64,000 nucleotides of DNA, taken from Candidatus Cloacimonetes bacterium HGW-Cloacimonetes-2 (lineage in GTDB: Bacteria; Cloacimonadota; Cloacimonadia; Cloacimonadales; Cloacimonadaceae). Location of the stretch: NCBI GenBank assembly GCA_002842035.1, contig PHBP01000009.1:1-64000 (forward strand), read 5' to 3'. The notes beneath the pieces were generated by a model. That model made no database searches, was not told the origin of the DNA, and worked only from the letters and a program-made list of their open reading frames with translations. Below are positions 40,732 through 50,231 of the stretch, in pieces. A program made the position numbers and the translations under genes. How positions within the stretch are numbered: the first letter of the stretch is position 1; each line of letters opens with the position of its first letter.

Positions 40732-42711
40732 ATAGCCCGTTTCTGCATTAATTGCGGCAAAGACATTCCTCAGAAGGCGAAGTTTTGTCCCTTCTGCGGG
40801 GAGAACAACGTCACTGAAGAAAGCGCTCCCAAGCCTGCTCCCAAGCCGGTTTTCAATCTCGAGGATGCAGCCGACATCAACACCGGCTATACCATCTTTG
40901 AATCAGGCCAGGATTTTGAAGGCTATCGGATCAAATCCCTCCTGAATAAGGATTCCGAAGGCTTCAAATACATCGCCGAAAAGGATGGAAAGGAGTATCT
41001 GATCAAGATCTTCTTCCAATCCAGCTTCTCCAGCGTTGATAATCTTTACAAACAGCAGATGCGGCTTACCCGAATCTCCAAGCTTCACGATGTCCATTGT
41101 GCTGAGGTAGTGGAAGTAAACCTCGTGCAAGAGCCCAGCTATCTGATCACCGAATTTATCCGTGGCAAGTCTCTCGCCCAGCTCAAGACCGAGATACCCG
41201 ATGAGGACAAAGAAGCCTTCATCAGCAAGCTGATCCCGGATTTGATCGATACAGCCATCGCTATCCGCAAAAGCGGACTCACCATCAACAATCTTGCTCT
41301 GACCGGCGCAATGTTGGATGGAGCGGGAAGCCTGTTTGTCCTCTCAAGCGCCATCAAGTACGAGGAAGAGGACGAGCGCGAGGATGTCTTCACGATCGGT
41401 ATGATCGTATCCCAATTTCTCGCCACGGGAGGTCTTTCCAGGCTGATTTACACCCGGGAATCACTGCGTGAGAACAAATTCAGCTATATCAGCGGGGTCA
41501 CCATCTCGCTCAATAAGCTCCTCGCTGAGTGTCTGCATCGCAATGTATTGCAGCGTGTTACAGATCTGGAATCACTCAAGCGGGCATTTAAAAACCTGCC
41601 GGAAATCTCCGAAGATAGCATCTGGATTCAGAAAGATAAGAGCAAGATAACTGCACCCGAGCCACTTAACAATCCCGAACCTCCCAAATTCCGGGGAGAC
41701 TGGACTTTCTGGCTGCTGATTTCTTCGATAATCGTTCTGGCTGCAGTCAGTATCTTTATGCTATTCGGCAGAAAAGCCATAGACACGATCTCTGAAGCCT
41801 TCGCTCCAAGTCCGGATTCCCTTGCGCTGGAAGAATATATCGATAATCCTGAGACTCCTTACCGCGACAGCATCCGCGTGACCAATTACGCCCCTGTGAG
41901 ACGTGCCGCAGAGCGCAGAACCCGCCGTGGACTAAACGAAGTAATTACCCCTCCAGCCACTCAGACGCCGCAAGCACCCGCGACTCAACTGCGTGCACCG
42001 ATGCCATCGAATTTCGTCTATGTGGAAGCCGGCACATTTGGCTTTGGCAGGCTCACCGAGAACAACCATAACGTCTCTCTCTCAGGCTTTTACCTCAGCA
42101 AATACGAACTTACCCAGGGTGAATGGAACCGCTTTATGCGCCCTGCAAACGTCAGCAGCCCCGGAGACAGGATGCCAGTGGACAACATAAGCTGGCGCCA
42201 GGTAGTGACTTACTGCAATGGACGCAGCGATGCCGAGGGTCTTACCCGTGCTTACCGCATCACCGGCTCCGGCAACAATGAGGTCATCACCTGCGACTTC
42301 AATGCCAATGGCTATAGAATGCCGACCGAAGCTGAATGGGAATATGCCGCAAAAGCAGGATATCTATACAATTACAGCGGTTCAGACGAACCTGCAGACG
42401 TCGCCTGGTACAAAGGCAATAGCGCCGGCAGAACTCATCAGGTGGGCGGCAAAGAGCCCAATGCCAAAGGGCTTTACGATATGACAGGGAATGTCTCGGA
42501 ATGGGTCTGGGATTTCTTTAGCACTGATTTTATCCGCAACCTGAGCAGCTTTATCAATCCCAAAGGCCCTGCGGAAGGAACTCAACGCGTGATCCGCGGT
42601 GGTAGCATCATCAATGGAGAAGGTAGAAATCTCAATATCCTCTGGCGCGAAAAAGGCTATCAACGCGACGCTTATCCCTATGTAGGCGTGAGACTTGTCA
42701 GAACCAGATAA
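40732..42711 (+). CDS. zinc-ribbon / pseudokinase / membrane helix / sulfatase-modifying-factor (FGE) fusion with apparent ATA start
   Basis: 659 residues when read from ATA 40732. Residues 1-23 are a double zinc ribbon (C5, C8, C19, C22). Residues about 55-290 are a protein-kinase-like fold that lacks the catalytic HRD and DFG motifs ('GYRIKSLLNKDSEGFKYIAEK', 'SGLTINNLALTGAMLD'). The membrane helix is 324-346, and the FGE-sulfatase/SUMF1 domain 424-659 ('YKLSKYELTQGEWNRFM'-like, 'GYRMPTEAEWEYAAKAG', 'MTGNVSEWVWDFF', 'RVIRGGS'). The frame contains no ATG, GTG or TTG between the upstream stop (40705) and ATG 41059, yet the intervening 109 codons encode a clear zinc ribbon, and GGGAGG lies 5 bases before ATA. 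The kinase-like part probably senses and the FGE-like domain probably binds outside the cytoplasm; chemistry is unknown. Confidence 0.85.
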   Translation: MARFCINCGKDIPQKAKFCPFCGENNVTEESAPKPAPKPVFNLEDAADINTGYTIFESGQDFEGYRIKSLLNKDSEGFKYIAEKDGKEYLIKIFFQSSFSSVDNLYKQQMRLTRISKLHDVHCAEVVEVNLVQEPSYLITEFIRGKSLAQLKTEIPDEDKEAFISKLIPDLIDTAIAIRKSGLTINNLALTGAMLDGAGSLFVLSSAIKYEEEDEREDVFTIGMIVSQFLATGGLSRLIYTRESLRENKFSYISGVTISLNKLLAECLHRNVLQRVTDLESLKRAFKNLPEISEDSIWIQKDKSKITAPEPLNNPEPPKFRGDWTFWLLISSIIVLAAVSIFMLFGRKAIDTISEAFAPSPDSLALEEYIDNPETPYRDSIRVTNYAPVRRAAERRTRRGLNEVITPPATQTPQAPATQLRAPMPSNFVYVEAGTFGFGRLTENNHNVSLSGFYLSKYELTQGEWNRFMRPANVSSPGDRMPVDNISWRQVVTYCNGRSDAEGLTRAYRITGSGNNEVITCDFNANGYRMPTEAEWEYAAKAGYLYNYSGSDEPADVAWYKGNSAGRTHQVGGKEPNAKGLYDMTGNVSEWVWDFFSTDFIRNLSSFINPKGPAEGTQRVIRGGSIINGEGRNLNILWREKGYQRDAYPYVGVRLVRTR

Positions 42712-42853
42712 CCCCCCTGAAACAGCCTCTGCTCCATCCCACAATCCTGCTATCCGGCAAGAATCCTTAGTCTCGGGTTACTGATTCTTCTATAGCCACC
42801 CTAAAGCACAGCAATCTAATCCCCTTATGCTCCCTCTTTCAATAAAACAATGT

Positions 42854-42934
42854 TAAACGCATACAGGACAATCGTATCCTGCTTGTTCATGCAGGATTCA
42901 AGCAGGATAGAAGCAGGGTAGAAGCAGGAATCCA
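42854..42934. repeat. repeat family C, copy 1
   Basis: A hairpin-forming lead (AAACGCATACAGGACA, then TCGTATCCTGCTTGTTCAT, with TCCTGC/GCAGGA arms) is followed by four 11-bp units beginning GCAGG at 42891, 42902, 42913 and 42924 (GCAGGATTCAA, GCAGGATAGAA, GCAGGGTAGAA, GCAGGAATCCA). The near-identical copy at 54895-54971 is in the opposite orientation. It lies in the 471-base spacer between the FGE fusion and the 2021-residue gene. The rest of that spacer (42935-43182) shows no gene; a TTGACAG at 43063 could be a -35 box for the giant gene. Confidence 0.93.
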
Positions 42935-43182
42935 AAGGGTGGGTATAGAGAATTGGCAGGGCTCCATCTTTATGAAATGGGCAATACATCTGATTATCAC
43001 AGCGATCCGGGCTTATTGTATCTGATCGGCAACAGCGAAAGCGGGGATTATCTGGATAAACTGCTTGACAGATGCTGATAAAATAATACAAACAGAATAT
43101 CTTGTTCAATATCTGATAAACGCTTCTTATATGTGTGTTAGAAGGCTAGTCTGTTTCATAACCCGAAGGCAAAGGAGTTCTT

Positions 43183-46100
43183 ATGCGAGTCTCATTATTG
43201 GCAGTACTTTTTTTGTTTTTATTCACTACCGCTATAGCTCAATCCTTGGATCTGGAATTGCGGAATACCGCGATGACCACCAATCCTGATCCAATCAATT
43301 ATCCCACTATCAGTTACGAGGAATATCAAGCACAGATTCCGTCTCTTGGTACATTCCGTGAGGAGGTGGTCAGCACCAAGCTCGATCCCGAGCGTAATCG
43401 TGCTAACTTCCTGATTCTGGTACGTGATACGCTTTATCCTTCGATCCAGTCAGCGATTCAGACATATCAGAATGATCTCTACAATGAAGGCTTCAGCACT
43501 ATCGTTGTTTCCTGGGCAGGTTCACAACCGATTAGCTTGAAAGCGACGATCAGCCAATATTACGGTTCTCACGCCATTGTGGGTGTGATGCTGGTAGGCA
43601 ATCTTCCGGTTGCCTGGTATGAGTATGAGACACTGAATGATGAAGGCGAATTGAGCGGTAATTGGGATGAATTTCCCTGCGAGCTGTACTTTGCTGATAT
43701 GGATGGCACCTGGACTGATGCGGATAGCGACGGGAAGTGGGATCTGCATACAAACGGAACTCATCCGGAGATCTGGATCAGCCGCATTCGGGCGGACAAT
43801 CTGCCTACTACAGGGCAGACGGAAGTAAGCCTGATAACGTCCTACTTTGCCCGTAATCATCTGCATCGCATCGGTGGCAGTCCAGGCACAAACCAGGCTC
43901 TGGTCTATGTCGATGACGACTGGCAGAGCGGAGGTAGCGGATTTCAGCAGTCTATGCGAAATCTTTACACAAATACAACTCTGGTAAATACTTCCGCTGA
44001 AACAAATGCCCCAGACTATCGGGAAAACCGGCTGCCTGGCACCTATGAGTTTATTCAAGTGATGGCACATAGCAGCCCTACCCACCACAATTTCAAGGTG
44101 GTAATCGATGAAGTCGAGACCAGTGGGAATGTGCACTCATACGAGCTGCCCAATGTGGCTAATTCAAAGTTTTACAATCTCTTCGCCTGCAGTAATGCCC
44201 GCTTTACCGATTCAAATTGTATGGGCAGCGTATATTTGCTGGGTAATCAGAACACCCTGAACGTCGTGGGTACTGCCAAGACCGGCAGTATGCTGGCCTT
44301 TAGCGAGTTCTATTATCCCTTGTCTCAGAATCTTAGCTTTGGCCAGGCATACAAAGAATGGTGGGAACAGGCAATTCAGGACAATGGCGCCAGTTATGAC
44401 AGAATCCACTGGTTCTATGGCAATCTGCTCCTGGGGGATTGCAGCCTGAGAGTGCGTTACAGTCCGAATTCGGTGTACTGGAACGGTAGTTATTCCACCG
44501 AGTGGAGCCACGCTCAGAACTGGAGTAATGGAGTGGTTCCCGGGCCAGATAGCAATGTCTTTATCCCTGCTAATACTGTCCGGTCACCGGTGATCTCGCT
44601 TGCTCCGGCAACCTGTAAAGACATCCAGATAGCCGGAACTCAGACACTAGGTATTTACAACAACTTTTACGTTTATGGTGATTTCTATTGTTGGGGTGAG
44701 GTGAATCTCTTTGGTAGCTCTACTCAGCTTATGATCAGTGGAGATACCCTCTTGGGAGATGGATCTGTACTCAATACCAATTTCCCCACGGCCACGCTGT
44801 ATTTTGAGGGAGATCTTACTGTATTGAGTGGCGCTGACCTTACCGTTAGCGCAAATCTCTATTTCGGTGGGGCAAACACTGCAAAATTTGTAAATCACTG
44901 CCCTGATACTTACTTTGGGGATCTATCCGTGCAGAAGAGTGGTGGCTCGGCATTACTGATCAGTGAGATCAGCTCCGAAGATTTTGATGTCAAGGGGCAT
45001 ATCAGCGTCTTCAGCAATGCGATCCTGATCTGCAATTCGACAAAGACAATTCGTTTGCACGGGAATATTGCCTCCAGTAATACCAGCTTCTCAGGCCTGA
45101 GGATGATGGCAGGCACAATAGCGCTGACCGGAACTTCGCACACTATCAACACTCAGCACGCAGACGACAGGATCAACAGCCTAAGTCTGGAAGCCGGCGG
45201 AGCGATCAATTGGGTCTCTGCTCCCCATATCTATGGAGATTTTACGGCTTTCTCGGGCACGAGTATTACAATCGGAGATCCGGGACTGATGATCGATGGT
45301 AGCTGTACGATTGGCGGTAATCTTGTGATGAACAGCGCTACCGGCGATCTGATAGTGGGGGGGAATATGATCTGGAATTCAGGTTCGACCGCTAGTATCA
45401 GCAATGCAAATGCCGAGATCAAGATCGGGGGAGACCTGGAATTCAAGATCAATTCAAACGTAAACTTTGGTACAGGTTATCTGGAATTCACGGGCAATAG
45501 TATCTCAAACCTGATCAATAGCAGTACAAACACAGTGATTAACCACTTGAAAAACAGTAAAGTAGCACCTGGTTACCTGAATCTGTCATCCAGTGGGAAT
45601 GCTAATTTCTCGGTGATGGGAAACATCTGGAACTATCAAGGACGTAAACTGACTGGTAACTCCAACGGGACTATCAGTCTCTATGGCAATCTTACCAGCT
45701 ATAATACTACGACAGATGGCATTATGTTTGTAAATGGAACGCTAAGGCTGGCAGGGACAAACCAGAATATAAACATCCCAAACAGCCAGGACTATATTAA
45801 CAATCTCACGATAAATTCCACCGGAGTGGTGCTGCTGGAAAATGCCCTCACTCTCAAAGGCTCATTCACTCAGACCAGCGGAATCTTCCGTCCCCTCACG
45901 AACCTTTTGAAGATTGGTGGTAATTTCTTGGTGAGTGGCTCCGGAACCTATGAGACAGCAGGCACTACCGTTCAGTTCAATGGCTCTGCCACGCAGACTA
46001 TCAACAATAACTTCAGTTTCAATGTGTTGCAACTCAACAAGCCTATGGATTCGCTTATTATCCCGGATGGAGTGATTGTGAGCACTCAATCGCTGAAGTA

Positions 46101-49100
46101 TATGTCCGGTGTCCTGAGGCTAATGGGTGGCACTTTCACTGCTAATGATATGGTGGACAACGGTATTGTAGGAAGATACAACGTCTCCAGTGGAACCCTC
46201 AATCTGAATCAGGACATTAGCCAGGTGATCGATCTTGATGCTGATATCACTATGTCTGGCGGTACAATGAACATCACCGGCGGTTATGGACTGCCTGCTA
46301 ACTGGGCTTTTGCCAGGCCAATCAATCTCACTATGAGCGGTGGCACCCTGAATCTGCCTCCTCAGGGAGTAACTCTCACCAATACAGGCAATGCCATCAA
46401 CCTCAATCTAACCGGCGGCATCATCCGTACGGCAGGACACTTCCTGATCCAACGTAGTGGGTTCAATCCTTCAGGCGGTATCATCGAGCTGTATGGCACG
46501 GGTGATTGCAACGTCGGAGGCTACAGCGGCAGTAAATTCTCTACTCTCAGGATCAACAAGGCAAGCTCCCGCGAGGATGGACAAACACGCGCCAATACAG
46601 CCAATCTTACGACGGACACAATTGTGGATGAAGATCTCGAGATAGTGAGCGGACAGCTCTCGATCGGTGCCTGCGCTCTGACCGTAAATGGCAATACTAC
46701 TGTGTACTCCGGGATCAAGATGATCAGTACCTCATCGGTCTTTAACAGCAACGGCATTCTCAATCTGGAAGCTACTTCCTCCTCGCAATTCACAGCCGGA
46801 AACCTCAATCTCGACTATATCTACACCATCCAAAGCGGTGCCACAGCCTCATTTGGCTCTGCTCACTATCTGAATTTTGTAGGGGGTAGGATACAAAATC
46901 CCGTTTGCTACAGTCAGACGATCAATTTCTACAACGTAAAGATTGATAAGACAGCCAATTTTGTCCAGTTTAGCGGCTCAGAAGCCAATACAAACTACTT
47001 CAAATATGCCGGAACGCTTAATCTGGTAAGCGGTAACAACCTCAGATTGATAGATTATACTACCTGCAACGGTGGTAATACTGTGATCAATGGGACCCTG
47101 ATCATAAACAGCAATAATCCTGTCTCATTCGTGACTCTCAATCACAACGGCACTATCAATCATCAGGGAGGAAACCTCTCAGTTAGTTCTGGTTTCACCA
47201 GGGGAACCAGTTCCATCCTCAATCTGTCTGGTGGAGAATTCAAGATCAATAGCCCCTATTCCGGAACTCTCTACTGGCTGAGCGGTACTACCAATATCAC
47301 AGGCGGCAGCCTGGTCTTTGCCAACAACGGTATGCAACTGGGTACCGGATGCACCTTTAGCCAGAGCGCTGGAAGCGTTAAGATTGGCTACAACTTCCGG
47401 GCTGGGACTACAGACGTCTTCCAGCCTGCTGGTGGCAGCTTTGAATTCATCGGAAGCCGCAATGGCAGCGTCGAGCTCGCCTCCGGATGCCGGTTCTATA
47501 ATCTGGTGATCAACAAGACTTCGCTCGATTACACTCTTAGTAACAGCAGCAATGTCCTGGTAAACAACGATTTGGTCGTCCAGAGCGGTGTCTTTGCACC
47601 AGCTACAACCTATACATGCACGATCGCCCGGGACGTCCTGATTAGCGGAGGCAGGCTGGATGCCGGCGGATTAAACCAGCTCCTGGCAGTGGGTAGAAAC
47701 TGGCAAAACACTGCCGGTCCGGATGCTTTCACCGAAGGCAGTGGCATAGTAGAATTCTATAGCTACCTGATGAGCGTCATCGGTAGCGAGACCTTCAACA
47801 AGCTAAATATCAGCAAGGGCTACACCTACACCCAGAGAGCGCTTGTGCCTGATGGAGCTACGGTTGTCGCCACAACAGGTGTGGCTCTGGATTCCGGCTG
47901 TCTTGAGATCGAAGGAGGCGCAATCCTGGATAGCGATGGTTATCTCGAGATCGATACTGATGCCGGCTTGTCCTATGCTCCGGTAAGCGGAATTGCCACT
48001 CTGCGCTTGGGTGGATACCTGGAAAATTATAACACCACGACTTCTCAGACTGTCGGTATATACTGTAATACCAATAGCTTGATGATCCTGGATGGTGCAC
48101 TGGATCAATCCATCGTCTCCGATGCGCCATACCTCTACGCCGGCACTTTGCAGATCATTAAACCCTCCGGGATTGCCAATATCTGGGTGCCGTTGCAATG
48201 CAAAAACGACTTCATAATCAACCAGGGTACAGTGAATTTCCCGACTGCGGGCGGAGTGGCAGAACTCTGGGGTGACCTGATCCTGGCAGATAATGCCAGC
48301 CTCAGCTTGGCGGACGATACCCTGAAGTTCTTTGGGGGCGCAAACGCAGTCATCGATAGCTATGAAACTATCCCTGTTGCAACGGTTTACGTTACCAAGA
48401 CCGCACCTGCTTATCTGGAGCTGACTCGCAATCTGGTCTTCTCCGGCTCGGGGTCGATCACCATCAATAGCGGTGAAATGAGGCTCAATTCCTTTGATTT
48501 CACGCCTTCTGGAAACGTTAATGTCTCCAGCGGAGCCAAGCTGGTTCTGGGCGGAGGAGCTACTCTCAGGATGAGTCCGAATATGACGCTAAGTGTATGG
48601 AACACAACAAATCCGCACTCTCGTCTGGTCTCGATCGGGGAAGCGGGGAATTTTGCCAGAATCACTTGTAGAGACGGTTACTACGCGATCAATATCGAGA
48701 ACTATGCGACGGTCCAGGCCAGCTATACGATCTTTGAAAAGATGGGCACAAACGGACTCAGCCTCGGCGCACGCACCGGGCTCGATCCCGCCAATCCGCT
48801 CGATCACTGCACCTTCAGGCAGGGGATCTCAGGCGGACGACTGATCACTTCGATATCCACCGCAGTGATGAATATCCCCGATGCCGTCTTTGAAAACACT
48901 CATCCAACTACCTCAATCTACAATGTTTACAAAGCATCCGGCGCTGCTATGACCTTCGTCAATGCCACCGGAAACTTCAGCGGCGAGGCTAATGACTATG
49001 ATCCAAACAACCTGGTCACTTGGGAGACTCTGGGGCCCCCTCCCGTTCCGCAGAATATTGCAGTACAGATAGTTGGCAGCAGCATTCAAGTTACTTGGTC

Positions 49101-49248
49101 TGCCAGTACAGGAGCGAGTAGCTATCAGATTTACCGCAGCCTGGATCCTTTGACAGGATGGAGCCTTATCGGCAGCACAGGCAGTCTTTCCTGGATAGAT
49201 ATCGCTCCACCGGAGCAAAGAGCCTTCTACCGCGTAACTGCCGAATAA
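43183..49248 (+). CDS. 2021-residue secreted C25 (gingipain)-like peptidase with beta-helix repeats
   Basis: Signal peptide MRVSLLAVLFLFLFTTAIAQ. Residues about 70-420 match the C25 peptidase layout: Rossmann-like start 'NFLILVRDTLYPSIQSAI', 'VVSWAGSQPISLKATISQYY', 'GVMLVGNLPVAWYEYE', 'WISRIRADNLP', His296 in QVMAHSSPTHH and Cys336 in NLFACSNARF, the usual His-Cys dyad positions. From about 430 to 1900 are many beta-helix-type repeats rich in Gly/Ser/Asn ('LNLSGGEFKINSPYSGT', 'GNFLVSGSGTYETAGTTVQFNGSATQTI'). The end is a fibronectin-III-like module ('SIQVTWSASTGASSYQIYRS'), with no 'YPNP' tail. Likely a cell-surface protease or adhesin. A strong ribosome site (AAAGGAG) and its own terminator follow. 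Confidence 0.85.
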   Translation: MRVSLLAVLFLFLFTTAIAQSLDLELRNTAMTTNPDPINYPTISYEEYQAQIPSLGTFREEVVSTKLDPERNRANFLILVRDTLYPSIQSAIQTYQNDLYNEGFSTIVVSWAGSQPISLKATISQYYGSHAIVGVMLVGNLPVAWYEYETLNDEGELSGNWDEFPCELYFADMDGTWTDADSDGKWDLHTNGTHPEIWISRIRADNLPTTGQTEVSLITSYFARNHLHRIGGSPGTNQALVYVDDDWQSGGSGFQQSMRNLYTNTTLVNTSAETNAPDYRENRLPGTYEFIQVMAHSSPTHHNFKVVIDEVETSGNVHSYELPNVANSKFYNLFACSNARFTDSNCMGSVYLLGNQNTLNVVGTAKTGSMLAFSEFYYPLSQNLSFGQAYKEWWEQAIQDNGASYDRIHWFYGNLLLGDCSLRVRYSPNSVYWNGSYSTEWSHAQNWSNGVVPGPDSNVFIPANTVRSPVISLAPATCKDIQIAGTQTLGIYNNFYVYGDFYCWGEVNLFGSSTQLMISGDTLLGDGSVLNTNFPTATLYFEGDLTVLSGADLTVSANLYFGGANTAKFVNHCPDTYFGDLSVQKSGGSALLISEISSEDFDVKGHISVFSNAILICNSTKTIRLHGNIASSNTSFSGLRMMAGTIALTGTSHTINTQHADDRINSLSLEAGGAINWVSAPHIYGDFTAFSGTSITIGDPGLMIDGSCTIGGNLVMNSATGDLIVGGNMIWNSGSTASISNANAEIKIGGDLEFKINSNVNFGTGYLEFTGNSISNLINSSTNTVINHLKNSKVAPGYLNLSSSGNANFSVMGNIWNYQGRKLTGNSNGTISLYGNLTSYNTTTDGIMFVNGTLRLAGTNQNINIPNSQDYINNLTINSTGVVLLENALTLKGSFTQTSGIFRPLTNLLKIGGNFLVSGSGTYETAGTTVQFNGSATQTINNNFSFNVLQLNKPMDSLIIPDGVIVSTQSLKYMSGVLRLMGGTFTANDMVDNGIVGRYNVSSGTLNLNQDISQVIDLDADITMSGGTMNITGGYGLPANWAFARPINLTMSGGTLNLPPQGVTLTNTGNAINLNLTGGIIRTAGHFLIQRSGFNPSGGIIELYGTGDCNVGGYSGSKFSTLRINKASSREDGQTRANTANLTTDTIVDEDLEIVSGQLSIGACALTVNGNTTVYSGIKMISTSSVFNSNGILNLEATSSSQFTAGNLNLDYIYTIQSGATASFGSAHYLNFVGGRIQNPVCYSQTINFYNVKIDKTANFVQFSGSEANTNYFKYAGTLNLVSGNNLRLIDYTTCNGGNTVINGTLIINSNNPVSFVTLNHNGTINHQGGNLSVSSGFTRGTSSILNLSGGEFKINSPYSGTLYWLSGTTNITGGSLVFANNGMQLGTGCTFSQSAGSVKIGYNFRAGTTDVFQPAGGSFEFIGSRNGSVELASGCRFYNLVINKTSLDYTLSNSSNVLVNNDLVVQSGVFAPATTYTCTIARDVLISGGRLDAGGLNQLLAVGRNWQNTAGPDAFTEGSGIVEFYSYLMSVIGSETFNKLNISKGYTYTQRALVPDGATVVATTGVALDSGCLEIEGGAILDSDGYLEIDTDAGLSYAPVSGIATLRLGGYLENYNTTTSQTVGIYCNTNSLMILDGALDQSIVSDAPYLYAGTLQIIKPSGIANIWVPLQCKNDFIINQGTVNFPTAGGVAELWGDLILADNASLSLADDTLKFFGGANAVIDSYETIPVATVYVTKTAPAYLELTRNLVFSGSGSITINSGEMRLNSFDFTPSGNVNVSSGAKLVLGGGATLRMSPNMTLSVWNTTNPHSRLVSIGEAGNFARITCRDGYYAINIENYATVQASYTIFEKMGTNGLSLGARTGLDPANPLDHCTFRQGISGGRLITSISTAVMNIPDAVFENTHPTTSIYNVYKASGAAMTFVNATGNFSGEANDYDPNNLVTWETLGPPPVPQNIAVQIVGSSIQVTWSASTGASSYQIYRSLDPLTGWSLIGSTGSLSWIDIAPPEQRAFYRVTAE

Positions 49249-49261
49249 TCAGTACTATAAG

Positions 49262-49300
49262 GTCAGAAACCCGACAATAAAACCGGGTTTCTGACTTTTT
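49262..49300 (+). terminator. rho-independent terminator of the 2021-residue gene
   Basis: GTCAGAAACCCG (49262-49273) pairs perfectly with CGGGTTTCTGAC (49284-49295), followed by TTTTT. It lies 13 bases after the stop codon. Confidence 0.95.
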
Positions 49301-49322
49301 CTTCCTGCTTGAATTCTTATGT

Positions 49323-49374
49323 GATCCCCTAGTGATCCCCTAGTGATCCCCTAGTGACGACAAGGGAATCACCG
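49323..49374. repeat. repeat family A, copy 2
   Basis: Three exact GATCCCCTAGT units at 49323, 49334 and 49345, followed by GACGACAAGGGAATC as in copy 1 (25004-25074). The last unit and AGGGAATC form the same closing hairpin. The bases before it, CTTCCTGCTTGAATTC at 49301-49316, look like a fragment of family C (TTCCTGCTTGAATCC at 54895), so two families may be joined here. The remainder to 49585 shows no gene. Confidence 0.95.
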
Positions 49375-49585
49375 GGTAAGCGCCACATAATCACCGGTAG
49401 ATTCAAGGAGAGAGAGCTGGTCAATTGCCTGCCGATATATACAAGTAATTATCAATCAACTACATAGATGATACGTAAAGATAGCTTGTGCCGACCACAT
49501 ATACTTAGCAGTCTAAAGTTCTGTTTGCCAATATCCAATTTTCGCTTAGCATTATTTTAGAATATCACATTTCAGGAGATACAAA

Positions 49586-50230
49586 ATGCCAATTTTAGAC
49601 GATAAAGTAATTTCAGAGGTCAAGAAACAGCTCGCGCCGATGACCAAGCCAGTGACACTCAAATTCTTTAGCCAGGATTTCGAGTGTCTTTATTGCAAGG
49701 AGACGCATCAGCTTTTGGAGGAATTGCTCACCACGAATCCGCTTTTGAAGCTGGAGACTTATAAGTTTGAGAGTGATGAAGCAGCGGTCAAGGAATTTGG
49801 AATCGAGCAGATTCCGGCGATCGCGGTCGTGGGTGAAGAGGATTACGGGATCAGGTTTTATGGCATTCCTTCCGGTTATGAATTTACCAGCCTGCTCAAT
49901 GCCATTCTGATGGTTTCGACCGGGATTGCCAAGTTGCTTCCGGAGACCAAAGCCTGGCTCGACAATCTGAAGGAAGACATTCATCTCAAGGTTTTGGTGA
50001 CTCCTACCTGTCCGTATTGCCCGCCTGCCGTGATGTTGGCACAGCGCCTGGCAATGTATAGCAAGCGCGTCAAGGCAGAAATGATCGAGGTCTCTGAATT
50101 CCCTCATCTGGCACAAAAGTATGCCGTGCAAGGCGTTCCGCGGACAGTGATCAATGAAAAGGACTTTCTGGAAGGCTCTGCTCCGGAGAAGATGCTCTTG
50201 GAAAAACTGCAAAGCGTGATCAGGGGCTAG
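49586..50230 (+). CDS. protein disulfide oxidoreductase with two thioredoxin folds (PDO/glutaredoxin-like)
   Basis: 214 residues, no signal peptide, so cytosolic. Two thioredoxin folds, each with an intact CxxC: C34-L-Y-C37 and C142-P-Y-C145. Both cis-Pro loops are present ('EQIPAIAVV' and 'QGVPRTVIN'). This is the PDO type best known from hyperthermophilic archaea and some thermophilic bacteria, where it keeps intracellular disulfides; it is also fed by thioredoxin reductase in some anaerobes. CAGGAG ribosome site. mutM begins 1 base after it, so oxidative damage repair and thiol redox are cotranscribed. Confidence 0.88.
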   Translation: MPILDDKVISEVKKQLAPMTKPVTLKFFSQDFECLYCKETHQLLEELLTTNPLLKLETYKFESDEAAVKEFGIEQIPAIAVVGEEDYGIRFYGIPSGYEFTSLLNAILMVSTGIAKLLPETKAWLDNLKEDIHLKVLVTPTCPYCPPAVMLAQRLAMYSKRVKAEMIEVSEFPHLAQKYAVQGVPRTVINEKDFLEGSAPEKMLLEKLQSVIRG

Positions 50231-50231
50231 G

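Noticed and set aside
43065-43289. 74-codon frame ahead of the 2021-aa gene
   Set aside because: It runs into the signal peptide region of the larger gene in another frame, has no ribosome site, and contains promoter-like sequence.
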